Part shown: positions 43,285 to 58,300 of the stretch, piece after piece
Position numbering within the stretch: the first letter of the stretch is position 1
How the letters are laid out: each line of letters starts with the position of its first letter
Source: Drechslerella dactyloides
Lineage: Eukaryota > Ascomycota > Orbiliomycetes > Orbiliales > Orbiliaceae
NCBI GenBank assembly: GCA_020064725.1
Contig: JAGTWJ010000008.1
Location: forward strand, 372,001-436,000
DNA length: 64,000 nucleotides
Reading direction: 5' to 3'
Program-made: the position numbers and the translations under genes
The notes under the pieces: model-generated
The model's input: only the letters and a program-made list of their open reading frames with translations
What the model was told of the DNA's origin: nothing
Database searches by the model: none

Positions 43285-46200
43285 ATCACCACTATACTAC
43301 ACTACCTACCGATACCACGGCAAGCTAGCTAGCAGACCAAGCTGCAGGCTATACTCGGTTGTGCGGCAACCTTTTTTCTCATTTGTTAAGAATCAGATAT
43401 ATACCTGTGGAACCACCGTTTGATACCGCAGCTGGCATATATCCTCCACCGTCTAAAGTCCTAGATCTATAGAGTCGCCCGATACAGCTATTTAATTGTC
43501 ATCCGGCGAAAATGGACAGGACGGAACGGTACTATCTTCAAGCATGTACAGCCCCTTTTTTAGAAACTACCGACCCAATTCCTCTTATTGTACACATTAC
43601 TCACTCACCGACACTCGTTGCATCTTTACTCTCCGTTTTTTTTTATTTTATTGTATACACTCACTTACTCTCCTTTCGTTGTTGTCTACATACTCTCCGA
43701 CTACTACCATCTCTACTGTGGCTTTTTTCTTCTCGTTGATTTTTTTGGTTATGAATATAGAGGGTATGATCGGGCTAGATGGCTGTTGTATAGTCTTGTA
43801 TTGTATACTGGTGTATACGGGTAATATACATATATACATATATAGAAACCCAGTTTCTCGATGCACTCGGATATATCGATATCGTATACGGTAGTAGTGG
43901 CCTCTGCGGTCGTAAAATTACACGTGTCCGCGCGTAATCTAATGTGGAATCCGTGTACCTCGTAAACGTTGAAACCTCATGAGCTGTTTGGAGCAGATTA
44001 GTGCACGCACGCAAGCGGACTCGAGAGTTGACCACGCAAGCTGCTCAAACCACCGTGAGACCAGTCTGAACCATTCCCGAATTTCATCGAGACATATATG
44101 TGTCGGCGTTGGTCTCACCACGTGTTCGAAAGGTAAGTGTATAGAGCAGTAGCGAACTAATATATGGGGTCTATCGATACGCTCCCGGCTTAGCTAAGAC
44201 TCAAGAGGGCGACTTCACCTGTGCCGTGCAGGCCATATGATTATTACCTTATGTAGGGAGCAGACTGATTATCAGCAGTTGCTGTGGATCTATAGATTAA
44301 GATCGATCCCGTCACTGGTACCATTGTAGGCGGAGAGCTGTCATTACACCATTGTATATTATCGGACCGAGGCCCAGATATCTATATATCTTCTATCGGT
44401 AGTTTGGAAACTATCGATCTTTCTTCTAGAATCCTTCTTTTTTCTCCTTGGCGTTGGCTAGGGGTTTCATTGAGAGATATTGAGAATTTAAATATTGATA
44501 GAGCAATTCTATAATTATAATTAAAGCGGAAATGTGTTCTTCTTATCATGGAGAAGGATATATATACATCGATATGCGTATACATGTCCTAGTACTATTA
44601 TGCCGACCGGTCCAATGGTTTATAAATTAATTCCACACGAACATCTGCTGGTTGAAAACGTAGACTCGACGCGCGCTAAGAACGGGGGTATAGCCTGCGC
44701 CGGCACCATCAGCCTGCCAGTGTATTTGAATTTTAGCCATGCGTATGTGGGTAGCGCTCACGTATGTAATGAGAGAGCTATAGCACGTAAATCCAGCCAG
44801 CATGTCTCAAGTTGATCGGCCGATCCGGTCACTCTAAATATGGTATGACCGAAATCGATCGTGAAGTCAGCTGTGTAGCTGAAACCCATACATCGAAAAT
44901 CTTTGTAGATTGGTTGTTGATGGGTCTTGTACTTATTCATCATGTATCTACTGTCAGTTGAAGCAGAACAATCCCTTCCTAAGAAGCATTAACGTCAAAC
45001 GTCGTGTTCTAGATTTTGTCAAGAATGAACCCAGAAACCACTCAGACTATAACGTTATTGCGTGTTGAGTTGCGTGGTATTTTGGAAACAGACCTCAGAC
45101 TGAACGTGCGTGAGTCGACAACCTCAGGCGTCAGCGGCGTGAGGATGACGGGGGCGAAGCTTCACGCCATTCTGTTAACTCATGGATTACGAGCCGTCTT
45201 CCCGTCTTTTCATCAACGTTACGATAACGTTAATGTGGATAATATTTCTCGAGGTATCGACATTGATACGCAAATGCGTGCACGAGTTAAGGTGTATACG
45301 TCGACAGTGCACGTCCTTGGATATAGTTTCAGCTCTATAGTTCTCTATAGTATATTAAAAATTACTTATACATATAGCCATAGCTATAAATCTGGCCTCC
45401 TACCGTAGGAAAACCTCCTGACTGTTAGGGACATACGATAGTCCCCGGGATTTACAATGAATACTTTCAAGCGTCAGACGAAGCACTAGCTGGTCTATAG
45501 GACATGTACAAAGGACTGAATCGGGGAGGATATAGAAACGTATATGAACAGAATACGAGAACACTATGTGTTCAATCCTTTGGTCTTGTAAGCTCAAATA
45601 GACACAGAGCTACACATCTAAGCTTCCTACTTCCCGATTCCATGATCACAAGTCTCTGCGACGGACCTATGTCTTTGGCCAAGAACCTAAGCTAATATAT
45701 TGCGAAGATCGCGACGTGTCCAGTTCGTGAACTAAACTACTCACAGCGACGAAACTTCTAACAGGGCATCCACGGTCTAGGCTATATTTCTAGGCCTCGG
45801 CAAGGGCAAGGACTTGAATAACTAGATTATTACGGGGTGTATCAACTGTTATAGAAGAGAGCTAGACAATGTGCGCACGACCAACAGATACTTCCAGGCG
45901 GACGGCTGCGGAGCGGATCGATTGACTGGTGTGTCATCCAGCTACCCTGACCCAACGGCTGCCTCGCGCGCGCTCCGAGTCGATAGCCATGCTAGCTAGC
46001 ATGCTGTGTTGCAACAACAATTGCAACATGGTAGGCACCTATAACGACGATGGTCTCAACCAGGCCTGGGGCGCCGGCGAGCCCTTGGTCTGCAAAAGGT
46101 AAAGAGCAACTTGGGCTCAGGGAGTCTGGACATATTCAGTTGTCAGGGCATGGGCCCGGTGACAATTTCTTTTGCTTCTGGAGTCAAGTCTCCATGTCCT

Positions 46201-49200
46201 CTGTCGTCCTGCTGGTTAGGCTATAGGCGGCGTTTTGCTAGCTTGCGGAGTGGGGAAAGCTGAAAGCTAAGGACGCCATATTCTTGACAGCCGTTTGTCG
46301 ACGATATGCAGCTGTCATTGCCCCAGGCACAACCGCCACAAACTTAAATGAGGGGTTAATATAATATCATGATGATATTCTGGCTATACGTTCTGCTGTC
46401 GTCGGTGCCCCAAACTCTCGAAAGTTCAATTTTTAGCTAATATCTGCAGGCTCATGCATCCGATATCTATCGGCGTTCAGCGGCTTGCTATTCTGCGCTA
46501 AGTTATAAAATATCGGGATACGATCGTCGCGCTGTTCGCGACATGAGAATGTGCCGTCAGCCGCTGGACGATCAGGTGTTAACTTGTGCAAAGCTAGTGG
46601 TTTTTTCTCCTCGAATATAGCCGTCTACTACAAGTTCGCATGCCGGCATGTATGGAATCTGCTGCACGAATCTGCAAAGTTTTCCTCGTTTGCATCGCTA
46701 GCACCCTTGCTTACGTGAATGTTCGCCAGCCGGCGCCCCCGAGCAATATCAAACGATGTTATAGCATCGCTAGCGTCCAACGCTGCAGGGCCGATGCATC
46801 GATGTAAAGGCGGCGCCACAGCGTCAGTACATGCATCTCTACAGAAACGTCGAATATTTGGAGGAACCTTGAAATTCAGTTCCGACGTAAGGGTATCAGA
46901 CCAGATATATTCTCATATTCTCCCCTCCATCGTGTACACCATATGTACTATCAAAAGTTCAATTTCAAATGCTCATGCACCTGCGTATACTCATCCGTAC
47001 TATAGCGACGATACAGACAGAATATATAGCCTACACTTGCCCGTACCTCTACCGGCGCTACGTTTCATCAGTTCTCGGTACCAATATCCTAGCTCCTCGA
47101 GGTAATAAACGATAATGGCAGGTACCGTGGTTATACATCTGCCTAACTTGCTTCACGTACATTGCATGATATACTTGATCAGCGGGTGCATGTTGCATGC
47201 ATGTCTCAAGCGAAGCCTCGAAGATGGACGGATAGTGAGATATTTAATGAAAAGCCTGCAGAGCAAAGGTTTCCCAGGGTGGTCTACACGCGCTTGCAGC
47301 GGTCATGTCATCAAAATACGGGGCGCGAGACCCGTCGTCCTAAAATCGAGCTTTAGATGTAAATCTTATGATTTTAGCTGCCTACGGTCCCGGGAGGCAC
47401 CTTGAATTAAACCACCAAGTGTCGTTATCACGCAAGAAAACGTGAAGTTTAGTGCTATAGTCTTGGGGTGCTCCTGGTGGCAGTCTCGTGGTGAATAAGA
47501 CTGGTTCTATTGTGGGGTGTACCTTTTCGTAGGCGGTGGTATGGTTGCGGAAACACCTGCAGAACGACGTCCGACCATTGCTAACAAACCGTCGAGTAAT
47601 GTATCGACAGTTATATGGTGCCATTAAAAACTTGTATTGCGACAGGCGGGATTCGAATAGGCCCGCCCGTCAACGTTCATGTCTACAATCGCTGTCCTAT
47701 AACATCAACCCACATGTGCAAGTCCACACTCTGTGGGTATAGACCCCTACTCAATCTACAGTAATGAACACGGATCTCTATTGCATATATTGCATCCCAA
47801 CAAAAGTTGTTGGCTTTCCCGCCCCAATATGACCCTTAAGCAGTATTTGATATCATATCTCGTCCAAGTTAACGGCACCAGTCGATTGGTATTGGTGAAG
47901 GATGGGTCCGGATGAGGAACCGGGCCCACTGAGTAAAGGCACTGTCCCTCTGATAGCTGGATTGAGCGCCCTTGGACGTATTTGCCAAGGAGTCACCGCT
48001 CGATACAGCATGTGGAGCTTGACGAGGAAATGAAGGGAATGTTCAAAGCCGCACAGAATTGCGGTGGAGATCCTGAGCGTTCGGATGGTTAAACTCGCAG
48101 CCGCTCGCGCTTGGAATTCCCCCCCGATATCGATATCTATCAGTGCAAATGTCCAGACTCGATACGGGCAGCAGGCTTCCTCGTAACTGCGTGCTTAAAC
48201 AGGGAAACGGCTTGTTGCGGGTGGGGAGTGACATAATAAATATAAGACGAGAACGCTATAGGCCAAAACTGATTATAATTGTAAAATATCGCCACAGGCC
48301 AAGGCATTCAAGGAGAAAAAGAAAGAACATTTGATATCAGGGGCGCAAAACGTGTTGTTGCTTCCGAAACGAAACACTCAGATTGCCTTCGGGCCTCACG
48401 ACACGTTTTTTTTTTTTTTTTACAAAGAAGGATCTGATGAATTCGTACAGAAAGCTGTGATTGGGAGGCTTCGGAGCTCAACGGGCTTGCTGCGGCCGAC
48501 TGCATATTTGCGATAGGATAGATATCCGCCAGGCCCCTATCGTAATTCGAAACATCAAAGCTGGGCGTGTGCGGCACGCCGCTATACCGATATTTCGGTC
48601 GTTTGCAGCCTCGACAAGTGACCGAGATGGCTGGAACGATGCATGCAGCTGCTGAAGCGAGAATTCAAACAAGCATTCCGCCGCTCTGGATCTTTGAGAG
48701 GTTCAATATAACCATCACATTGCATGAATATGCATATTTATGCATCCTCTCTACTTCAAATTGGTCACGAGAGAGGGGAAATAAGAGAGGAAGAGGGAAA
48801 GAGAGAGAAAAGGTCAACAAGAGGGAGACAAACGATTCCTTTGGTGCCCAGACGTTTCGGAAACGGCGATGCCTGCTCACATGAAGTCGTACAAGGTCCT
48901 TCCTTGCATCCTGGACCCAAGTGTGACAGGTCCGCGGATTGTTTGTGTCCCGGCGAACTTTTTGGGGGCCAGAGTTGAGCCACCGCCCCACGGGGCTAGC
49001 CGGTCCTGGCTACCCAGGTGAGGCTCCGAACGGGACCCGTGCACTCCGTGTAGTGAGTATCCGTGGGATGGCTCGAGACCTCGATGCACAAACATTTTAC
49101 CTGGCTCGCACGAACAAAACGTGACTTGAAAACTGCAGTGGGAGCGCCACAGGCGCCTCGAATCTCCCAAGGTGACATTGCGCCGACTCTCGGTAGCTCT

Positions 49201-52200
49201 CGTAACGAGACCGACGTAAAGAGATCAATGCACCGTGCAACGGGAAGCCGGTGAGCATTCACGCGGGACGCTATTTCGCTTTCGGCTCGGGGAGCTATAG
49301 CATCCCTTATAACATTATCCTGCGTTAGCAGCCAGAAAGCATTCCCAGCACATAGTATCCTGTGAGGAGGAGAGGGTGAGATCTTGCCAGAAGCTTCAAG
49401 GGACGCACGGTTTGCACGAGGTTCCATGTGAAGGATGTTTTTTTCTCTTTCGGCTCAAGCGGTCTTCATACTGGAAAAGGGCAATATCGCCGTCCTTGCC
49501 AGGGAGCTCAAGAAACGGCTGATAAATCGGTGAAAAAGAGAAAGAGTAGACGAGATCACCAGCTTCATGTTGAGTAAGATTGTGAGCGGCGGGATTCCAC
49601 TTTCACTCAAGTCTCGGATTCGCCCATGACTGCCAGGTTTTGATGTTGGCATTTGCGGAGTTTTCCTCTAGAGTTTACGTCAAGCTAGCTACCCATGTGT
49701 GTAGACAACGGCCAACTGGAAATCTCATAGAATGGCGGTGATCTGACATCACGAAGATATCACCGCAGTTGAAAAAGCTTGTTCCCTGGTATCTTAGCGT
49801 GGTAGTCATGGTGTCGTCAGTGGTGATGTAGCCGGAGATTTGGAACAGAAACAACTTGGCCTTCGAGCTGCACTCTGGGAAACATTTTGAACTGCAACCG
49901 GCGTCGGAAAATACGGAGCCCCGAAGATGTTAGCGCCTAGCTTCGTTCTTATTATCGTGATATTATCGCAGTATTAAAGGCATGAACGAGTATAGTCACA
50001 TTCGTTAAGTCTGTGGGTTATTGTGGGCCAATTGGCAGTCCCGATTTCTATGCCAGAAGCACCGGCAGCCTGTCACGCATATTTCTCGCCGTCGCGTCGG
50101 GCCAAACCGATTTTTAGGTGGAACTGCGAGGAAGGTGGGCACTATGCATGCATGCAGGCCTGGCCTCGAGACTAGTCGTTGGTCAATTTTGTTTTCAAGG
50201 TTAACATTAAGTTCTGACAGATGCTAGCCACTAGTGCCTGGACGATGTGGCCGCCGATATAAAAACAAAAAATCCAACAGCTGCAGGTGTCTATGCACAT
50301 ACGCAGACTTATCACAATCCGCAGGTGCCGATATTCCAAAGCAATACCCAAAACAAGCCAAGGTTTACGAAACTAAGAACGGTTGACACAGCCCTCTGCA
50401 GAGTCTGTGCGACAACGAATATGGTATCTACAACCCTTTTGTTTGCTGTTGCAGAAGCAGCCTGCATCGACTCGTGAAGCACTGGAACTGATGCCTAACA
50501 GCCTGGCGTATAGGTCGTTTGACCAACAGGCCGTTTACCAATCTGTCGGGTCTTTTTCTAGATTCATTCATGTCAGAGGACGTCAATGAGTCGGAACTCC
50601 GTCCGGCATGCCCCGAGTGCTACATGATCATGAAAACCCATGTATCGATGCATGGACCGAAGAGCTCGAGCCTCAGTTTTTTCCCTGGTCTGTAACGAGC
50701 CGCCCGCCTTCAATCTACCCTGAATACAATCTCCAATCCACGGCATTTAAAAACTAGAACTTCGGTAAAAGTTACCAGGGCGAAGCGCTGATCCAGACCG
50801 CGACCAGGCTATCGATTGCCGAACAATTTGTGTATACGAGCCAACTAGCAGTCTTCAGGAAGGTGTTATTGAAGAATGCACTGCACTAGACTAGGAACCT
50901 CGAACTGCAAGAATGAAAATGAAAACTCTGGATCGATATTTGCAGGGAGGACGACGCGACGTGCTGCAACGCATGTTTTGTTACAACTGGGGCATCGACG
51001 TATACGTAATTCCTGCACTTGGACAATATCATGAGAGAAGAAAAGCACATATATGCATGCGCAACCCTGTATTTAATAGGCTAATAAGATAAAGCGGGCT
51101 GACTGACTCAAGGGTCCGTTCAACGGCAGCCCGTTCCATCTTAGGAAGGATCCCATGACATACGACTTCAAGGTCTGGATGTGAGCGCAGCAGGTGTTTT
51201 GCCTTCAAGCGCCTTCAGCTACCAATCGAATTGATATCTTGAGCAACTTCCTGGACGCTGCTTACGGTGCTAGCCGGCCGGGAGCCATCCGAGCGAACCA
51301 TCCCGCTATCTTGTTGGAGATCCCATGTTTGCCTCTGCCGCATCTTCAGGGCAGTATTCAGAGCATGCCGTCCTCTTTGCTGTCGGCCTAACTGGATACA
51401 AGGGCCAACCTTGAAGTCTGAAGCGATTCTCCAGAGGCGTACGTACAACTTCTCGCTTCCTTGGGTCATAGGGCTCTGTGCGTATGTGTGGACTCGTGAA
51501 GCAATAGGTCCCGTCATTATTGAAGTTTGAGTTCATCGGGAAGTCTGCGATAGCAACAAAGCTCCAAATGGTATAGCCTACTTGATATCACATCACGATA
51601 TCCACCTAGCTTTATCAGCCTGCCTCAACCGGATCCCCGCAACCGAATCGGCCCCAAGTTGCAAACTTGTGGTATGATAACGTTATCGATATATCATAGG
51701 ACCGTGTAACGTCTCCATCGTTCGTGCGATTTTCTCCAAGCCCGCGGGGGCAGCGTTGCGCTAGCTAACGGGTAAATCGGTAGAATAAATCTGTTTCGCC
51801 GAGACCGTTCCCCTGTCAAGCTTTGCTTTGTGGCCTGACATTTGGTGGTCTAGAGCACGGGCAGCGGGGTAAGAGGCGAGGTAGGAGTTCTGTCTATTGG
51901 CCCCCCAAAATGTTCCCGCTACACCTCTTTCCGTTCTCCTCACCTCTCCCGCCTTTCTGGCACCCTCGATTTCATCTCGATGCAGGTACGTGTCCAGAGC
52001 GAGAATTAATTCCCTTATTACTTGTAACTTACTGCGGCCTATAATATATCTCATCTTCGGTGTTTCCGGCCTTATGGGTGCAATCCTCCGAACCAGCATG
52101 CGAGTGTGTGCAACAGAATTAACGTTAGAGAGGGGATATCCAAACACTTGCGTCGTCGCAAAGTCGAAGCGTTGGTGAGAGTGCTTATCGAGATGTGACC

Positions 52201-53162
52201 AAGCTCGCCTGCCTAGGTGTTGGGACTCATACAAGCCTTCGTTAAATTTTTGGGAACAGCAAGCGAAAATGCACGCTCCGATAGATTGCTGCCACGCGAC
52301 TGCATGAATTTTTAATATATAATTACGATGGGAGATTGCATGTAGAATTTCGAAGGATATCAATATATTAGTAATGTTTTCTTGATATTTGTTTGTACTC
52401 TCTGCGAGAAATACAGCGCTTTCAGAGACTAAGTCATGACAATGGTGAAAAGGATGCAAGTGGTGGTGGGTTCATAAACAGAAAATCAGCTTCTCCAGTC
52501 GCGGGAGAGGGATGGTTTCAGGTAGATGGACAGATTGAAATCGGACGTCCTGGCCAAGACTGCGCTGGCTGTAAAAGAGAAACAAACGAAGAAACAACTA
52601 AATAAAAAGTGACGACAGCTAACGGTAGGCAAGCAGCGGAAAATATTATGCAAGTAAAATTTGAGGTAAAGAGTGGATCCCATATGGAGTGAGTAGATAT
52701 CAACCCAGCCGACGAAGAAAAAAATATAGTGTAGATATGAAAAGAAATGAAAATGTCAGTCAAGACGAGGCAGAATACACGACCCAAAACGCCGGGGCTA
52801 TAGTACTCCAAGCAAAAAGGAAAGGAAAAAAAGGTAAAAAAAACCCCCAGCTTTGTGAGAAGGAAAAAGAATTGAAAAAGTATTCTTGCGAAGAAAAGAG
52901 TGAAGAGTGAAAGGAGAGACAGCAGTACTAGTATCTTTTAGACTCAGAAAAACAACTTTCAAAGCTATCAATTGCGCCGGCAACAAAAAGAAAACCTGTA
53001 TTAGGGAAATACTTTGTAAGGAATCGTCATCATCAATCGTGTGACGCTGAGATAAGAGGAAATATTACAAGTCGGGAAATGAAGGTGTTTATCGACCTTG
53101 TCGTCGATTAGGGGAAATGAATGTAGATGTTTTCAAGCTTGATGAAACTCCTTCCAAACTCA
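43285..53162. other. 9.9-kb gene-poor block
   Basis: The AT-richer sequence has many CATGCATG, TATATA and short palindromic motifs, scattered frames of 60-230 codons in all phases and no recognisable protein motif, splice-joined frame, transposon protein, tRNA or 5S rRNA. A 16-T run lies near 48406 and a purine-rich run at 48769-48830. The longest ORF (51761-52459, minus) has no family features. Confidence 0.5.
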
Positions 53163-55312
53163 TTACGATCGTGCTTCCGTGAACATCCTAGGAGATAATT
53201 AGCATCTCGAGTGTTGGTAGTGTGCGGGTAACTTGATATCTGTACTCACTTGCCATATTCGTGTTCGACATCAGCCAAGAGTGCATAAACTTTGATCGAT
53301 TGGGTCTTGTCGTCAAGGCTCTTCCGGTTTTCCGGAGTCGAGGGAGGAGTGTCGGCCCTTGCTGGATCAGTTGGGTTGGAAATGCTAAGCGCGGCGGCGA
53401 CATGCTCAAGCAGCTTTCTGTGAACCTGTGCCCTGCGGGTCTCGGCCTAGAGAAAAAATCGACGTGAGTATACTAATAACACATGAAATAATATTGAGCG
53501 GTCGCGGAAACTTACCCTCTCCATCTTCGCCTCCCAATCATCGATGGAACCATCAAGGTCGGCAAGGGCTTCCTGCTGCTTCAACAATGTCTCCCTAGAG
53601 AAGCTGCTGGAACGGTCCGAACGCAAGTGCTGCAGCATTTTCATGTGGAGGGCTTTCTTGCCGGACCTGAGAGATTGGTGCGTTCTGCGAAGATATTCGC
53701 ATCGCTCCTCAAGTGATGCGAGCTCTGCAGTCAAAGCATCAACTTCGGCAGGCGATAGCACGGCGAATTTTTCACAGGTCTTGCGGGCGGCAGTCTGAAG
53801 AGACTCGATGACAGGTACCTGCAGTGTCTTGACGACATCTACTGGACGCATGCCTCGAGGCATCGTTCGGTTGGCTGTGCTCTTCCTCTTGTTCGCCGTA
53901 GATGTATGCGTGCTAGAGGCGGTCTTAACTCTTGGTGGCTCGCTTTTCAATTCCTGGGCGGATGCCTGTCGCTTATGTGCGGCGGCGTGTCGAACAGCCC
54001 TCTCAGCCATCGGCTCCGACCCCGTGCGAGCTCTCGATGTAGGACCTCTGATATTCAAGGGTGCAGTGTCCTTTGGAGGCACTGAGGGCGGAAGGTCGTC
54101 TGGTGGAGATGGTATGGAGGTGAAGCCGGCAGGAGGTAGGCCAGGCGATGGAATGGGAGCAAGGCTTCCACCCGGGGATACTTTTGATGTTTGCAGCTGC
54201 AGTTTAGGAATATCAATCAACTTCAGTGCCGACTCCGACCGCTTGTGCAGAAGGGCTTTAGATCTATCAACGTCCTTCGCGATAGATGTCGAACGTTTAT
54301 GTTCTTTCTTGTCGGTATGTTTGAACATTGAGTCGCCGAAGGGAGGGGCAGAGAATGCTGAGGCTGGTAGGCTTGCTTGTCTGTCGTGTGCTGGAGGGCG
54401 GCCAGGAATAGTGGCTGTGTGGATCGGTCAGTTAGATGAGATATATACGGAAAGTGATAATAAACGGAAATCGAAGGATTACTCACGAGAGTCCATAGGC
54501 AGCTCCGGCTCGGGCTCGCGAGCTACGGGGGCAGTGGTCTTAATATCAGGCATGCTACCCTTGCGGCGCAAGAATGTCTCTTTGGCCTTCATTCTAGCGC
54601 CAGTGAGATATGACCCTTTGGAGATAGTATGAGCTTTGATATGATACATATTTGGGCTCACAGGTCGACCATTCTTAGTGACCACAGGTGCATCGCCTGG
54701 CAATGGCGGCAAAGAAATCGTTGGCGGCGGGGTCAGGTTTTGGGCTGCCCTTGTTGGCGAGTTTTGCCTGCTGTTGCTGGTAGATCGATAGGGCCCCGGC
54801 GAGTCACACCTGGACTCACTGCGGGGGGCGAAGTTTGGGAGTGGAGGAACTACACTCTGCATATATGAAAAGGTGAAGTTAGTATTCCGATCATGGATCA
54901 ATGATAGATAAAGTCAACAACATTCGAGACCAAGGGAGCCTGCGCATGCATGCGCATATGCGTGTTGGTTGGTACCCCAGAGAACATATGGGACGGGGTG
55001 GTTGGCGGATATATAAATATATAGTGGGATATAAAAATATTCGGGGTGACGTACGATTCTATTGTCGGCAGCATCAGTGGATGAGCTCAAGGCTCCGGCG
55101 CTGGTGGGACCCGAAGATGTAGCCTTCGACTGTTCGTGAATGCCAGCCTTCTGCTGCTCCTGCGAGGATCTCTGACGTTCATTGGTGGTATTGGCATTAT
55201 GATTACTGTTGCTGCTGCCGCTGCTCTGGCCGCTGTAATTTGTAGCGTGCGAATCCGGCATCTGAGGGCTTTGCCTCGATGGCGCACGAGGGGGGAAGAG
55301 CGTCAACGCCAT
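53163..55312 (-). CDS. Uds1-like (up-regulated during septation) coiled-coil protein
   Basis: Five exons: 55312-55055, 54856-54487, 54414-53516, 53446-53250 and 53187-53163, giving 582 residues. The first ~400 residues are disordered, rich in Ser/Pro/Asn with many potential phosphorylation sites. Residues ~415-500 are helical and coiled-coil-like: FAVLSPAEVDALTAEL, ASLEERCEYLRRTHQSLRSG and LADLDGSIDDWEAKMER. I compare this with the fungal Uds1 domain, named for a fission yeast protein induced at septation; the match is by eye and moderate. A short helix (RRAQVHRKLLEHVAAAL) and a disordered tail end in GKMFTEARS, encoded across a 62-bp last intron. A cell-cortex or septum role is inference only. 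Confidence 0.85.
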
Positions 55313-58300
55313 TTTGTGGTCTGGTCGAGTATCGACGCCGGCTGTCGTACAGTGCTGTTGACGTTGGGTGTTGGTGCTGTTGGATGTATTAAGTACTGTG
55401 TGAATGTTCCCTGCCGATTTGCTTCCGAGGCCTGCCCGAGTGTTCGCCTCTCAAAAGTCGAATCCGATATACCGACAGTGATCCAGGCACCCGCTTCTTA
55501 CTCGTCTTCCTTTTCCTGTATTGTCTTCTGAAAGACCAGCTATATTATCTCTGGGGAGATGATGACAACGTCGACAGGGACAGGAGGAAAGGTGCAAAAC
55601 GAGAAAAAAGAAGCCCGTTTATATAAAAGGAATTGTAGGTAAGTTAGTTAGGAAACCTGCACTAATATACCCAATCCCTCGCAGAAGGATTGCCTCTATT
55701 TTGCTTTGAGTCTTCTCGTCGCTGGCCTGCCCTCTGCGATGCTCGAGCTTGTTTGCAAAGGCAAATAGAAAAGTCGAAACAAACGGTCCCTCGTAGTTCG
55801 TGGGGAGGGCGCAATGGATATATGTGTCCGGCCCAAAATCCATAGCGCTCGCTCGCCCTCACTTGGCTATGGGGTTTGCGTCCTGCTCTCCCCCTCGCGT
55901 TTGATACTGGCCTGGCTGGCCGCCCTAAGCAAGCCCTCTCTGCAGGTCCGATAAACCCAAGAAAAGCAACGAAAGAAAGAAGAAAAAAAGAATACAGGAA
56001 GGAAAAATAAAAGAAACAAGGGCCACGAGAGAAAAAAGCAAGCCCGACTCTGAGTGTTATTACTGTAAAGCGACCGGGGAGGCCTGTCAAGATTAGGACA
56101 GGGCCCATTTTTTTGTCCCCAGGGCCCTCGTGTCAGGAGAATGAGAGCTTTGCTCTGGGAGAGTCAAGGCTGTCTGGAGTTCAAGCCAAGAGGTAGCTGG
56201 TGCACGGCAGAACGCGGTATTCACACTGCTGCTTGCTTGAGAAAAGCAAAGAGGCAGACCGTTTTGGTGGCTCTCTTCACTACCTTACTGTTCTGGGGAG
56301 ATGGGTTTCATGATGGGTACGCGCACGGTTGAGACGTGTGAATCGGAGGAACGAGTGCTTGGGTTTTCTCAAGCCAGGGCCCGGAGTTGCTGACCCGCAC
56401 TAGGCAAGAACGCGGACTCCCAGGCACAATTGCAGTTAGCAGGTGCATAACCGCCTCCTCGTCGACATCAGGATCACCATTCGGCCACCTGGAGCTATCA
56501 GATGCTAGCTTCTTTCGTAGCTGCCTGTGACCTTGCGGGCCTCCTGTCTCCTGCCTTTGCATATATACACCTGTACATCTTGTCCGTAGATACGTTAGTT
56601 ACTGCACTGCACACGTATATACGGGAGCGAGAGTGACAACGGAATCACTAGGGTTTACGCTACCATTAGTTTGCTCTCTTTGGCCACCGCTGTAGGTCTA
56701 CGGCTCTGCAGCCTGCAGCCAACAGTCTTTGAAACAATCCAGGAGGCAGCGGTCGGTCTACCGAAGTGGACTTTGGCCTTGAAGTTTTGGTCCGAAATAC
56801 TTCCTCACGTCCCTCCTTTCGAATTCGAAGAGAGTCTAGCTTGCATGAGATCGGATTGGATTCGAATGGTATTGTGCGCGGTACGAGTATACGCAATGCA
56901 TCCAGACCTCCTGCTTCCGAGACCGAGCAGGAGCGATAGTTTCCGTGCAGCAGCACAACAGCATGACCTTGAGACCGGCAATCTCATATTACGAGGCGCG
57001 AAGCTGCGGATACACGTAAATAGCATGAGACGAATGCTTTCAGTGAAATCGACGTCCGGACTTATCGACGGTCTGGTTTGGCCTTGCGTATCTGCCCGTC
57101 GTCATTGCCGTGCCTTGTTGGTTCATCTGGCTGCCTAGCGCTATACGGCCCAAAGCGATATATTTCCCGAGGTGATGAAGTTGAGCAAGCTGCGCTGACG
57201 GTGTTGAGACAGGTGGACGGGAGTGTTGCCCTGTGGCTTGTCCACGTTTGACGTTCTCGAACCACCAGCACCCTCGCATCGACATGAGCAATCCAACGAT
57301 GCCCGCAACAGCCATTCAGATCTCGAGAAAGTGAACTCTACAAACCCACGTGGGAGCTTCAAGCAAACTTTGAAGAATCCATTTATCAAGATCGCGTTCG
57401 GGAAATCACGCCACCGGCCGCCCGGAAAGGGCCATCGTCATCGTCGAGTTTATTTGCTTGGTCGCCCCGTCCCTTGCATTCGATGCATCGATTTCATGCA
57501 TATGCACAAGCGGAGACGGCTGGAAGCCTTCCATTGAATTCCACTACGCCGAAAATAATCAGGTACTCCTTTCGAAACGTCGAGTGTATCGATCAAAATA
57601 TCCTGCCCAGCGGTCTGTCTACTCACGTTATGTCATGCATCGCTCCAAATTGCTTATATTAACACCTGGTATTGTATACAGGCAAGACTTAATCGATTCG
57701 ACTCATGGACTGAGACTCCACTCAGCTTAGCCTGAACGGCCTCGCAGAGAAACGAATGACTTACATGCCACGTTATTGAGCATTGACGCTTATTGAACAT
57801 TTGGAAAAAAATTGCGAGCAAAGGGCCGCGATTGATCGAGATGCAAAAAAATATACAACCACAGCAAAAGTCTGGGATAACCAAGTAAATCTAAAGTAGT
57901 TGTTCCTTGATTTACTCTGCCAGAATCGAGATGCGTCAAATTCCGCCGAATTTAGGTGCTTGGCTAAAGTTAGGAGGGCTTCGAGACGTCAAGACTCAAT
58001 CCTGTTCCAGCATCGCTCCCGAGCTCTGAAAATCACTTCCCCTTTCACCTGACCACGCTTCCGAGACCGTGCTCGAAGATAATAAATTAAAAAGCCATAG
58101 CACAATTTGTACGACGGAGAATTGCTAGCCGTTTCCCCAAACGTCCAGACCCCTCCAAGAACATTGTAATTATCTCTGGCCAGCCATGGCGCCTACAGCG
58201 CAGGTTATCTTCAGCTGTGGCCACAGGAAGCAAATCCGATATTCCGGACCGCCCGAAGATCAAGCCAACGAACTCGCGAAAGTGAGAAAAGGCTTGGAGG

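Noticed and set aside
47640..47680. tRNA-like arm (GGCGGG...CCCGCC around TTCGAAT, minus strand)
   Set aside because: The T-loop would be 11 nt, and no D arm, anticodon arm or acceptor stem can be paired.
51761..52459. 232-codon minus-strand ORF in the gene-poor block
   Set aside because: Longest frame there but AT-rich codons, no recognisable domain or helix pattern and no promoter-like sequence; could be chance.
44090..53100. Idea that the gene-poor block is a dead transposon
   Set aside because: No transposase, reverse transcriptase or integrase fragments and no long terminal or inverted repeats were visible by eye; left open for repeat searches.
56671..57138. 155-codon plus-strand ORF
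   Set aside because: No family features and a similarly open opposite strand; no splice-joined extension.
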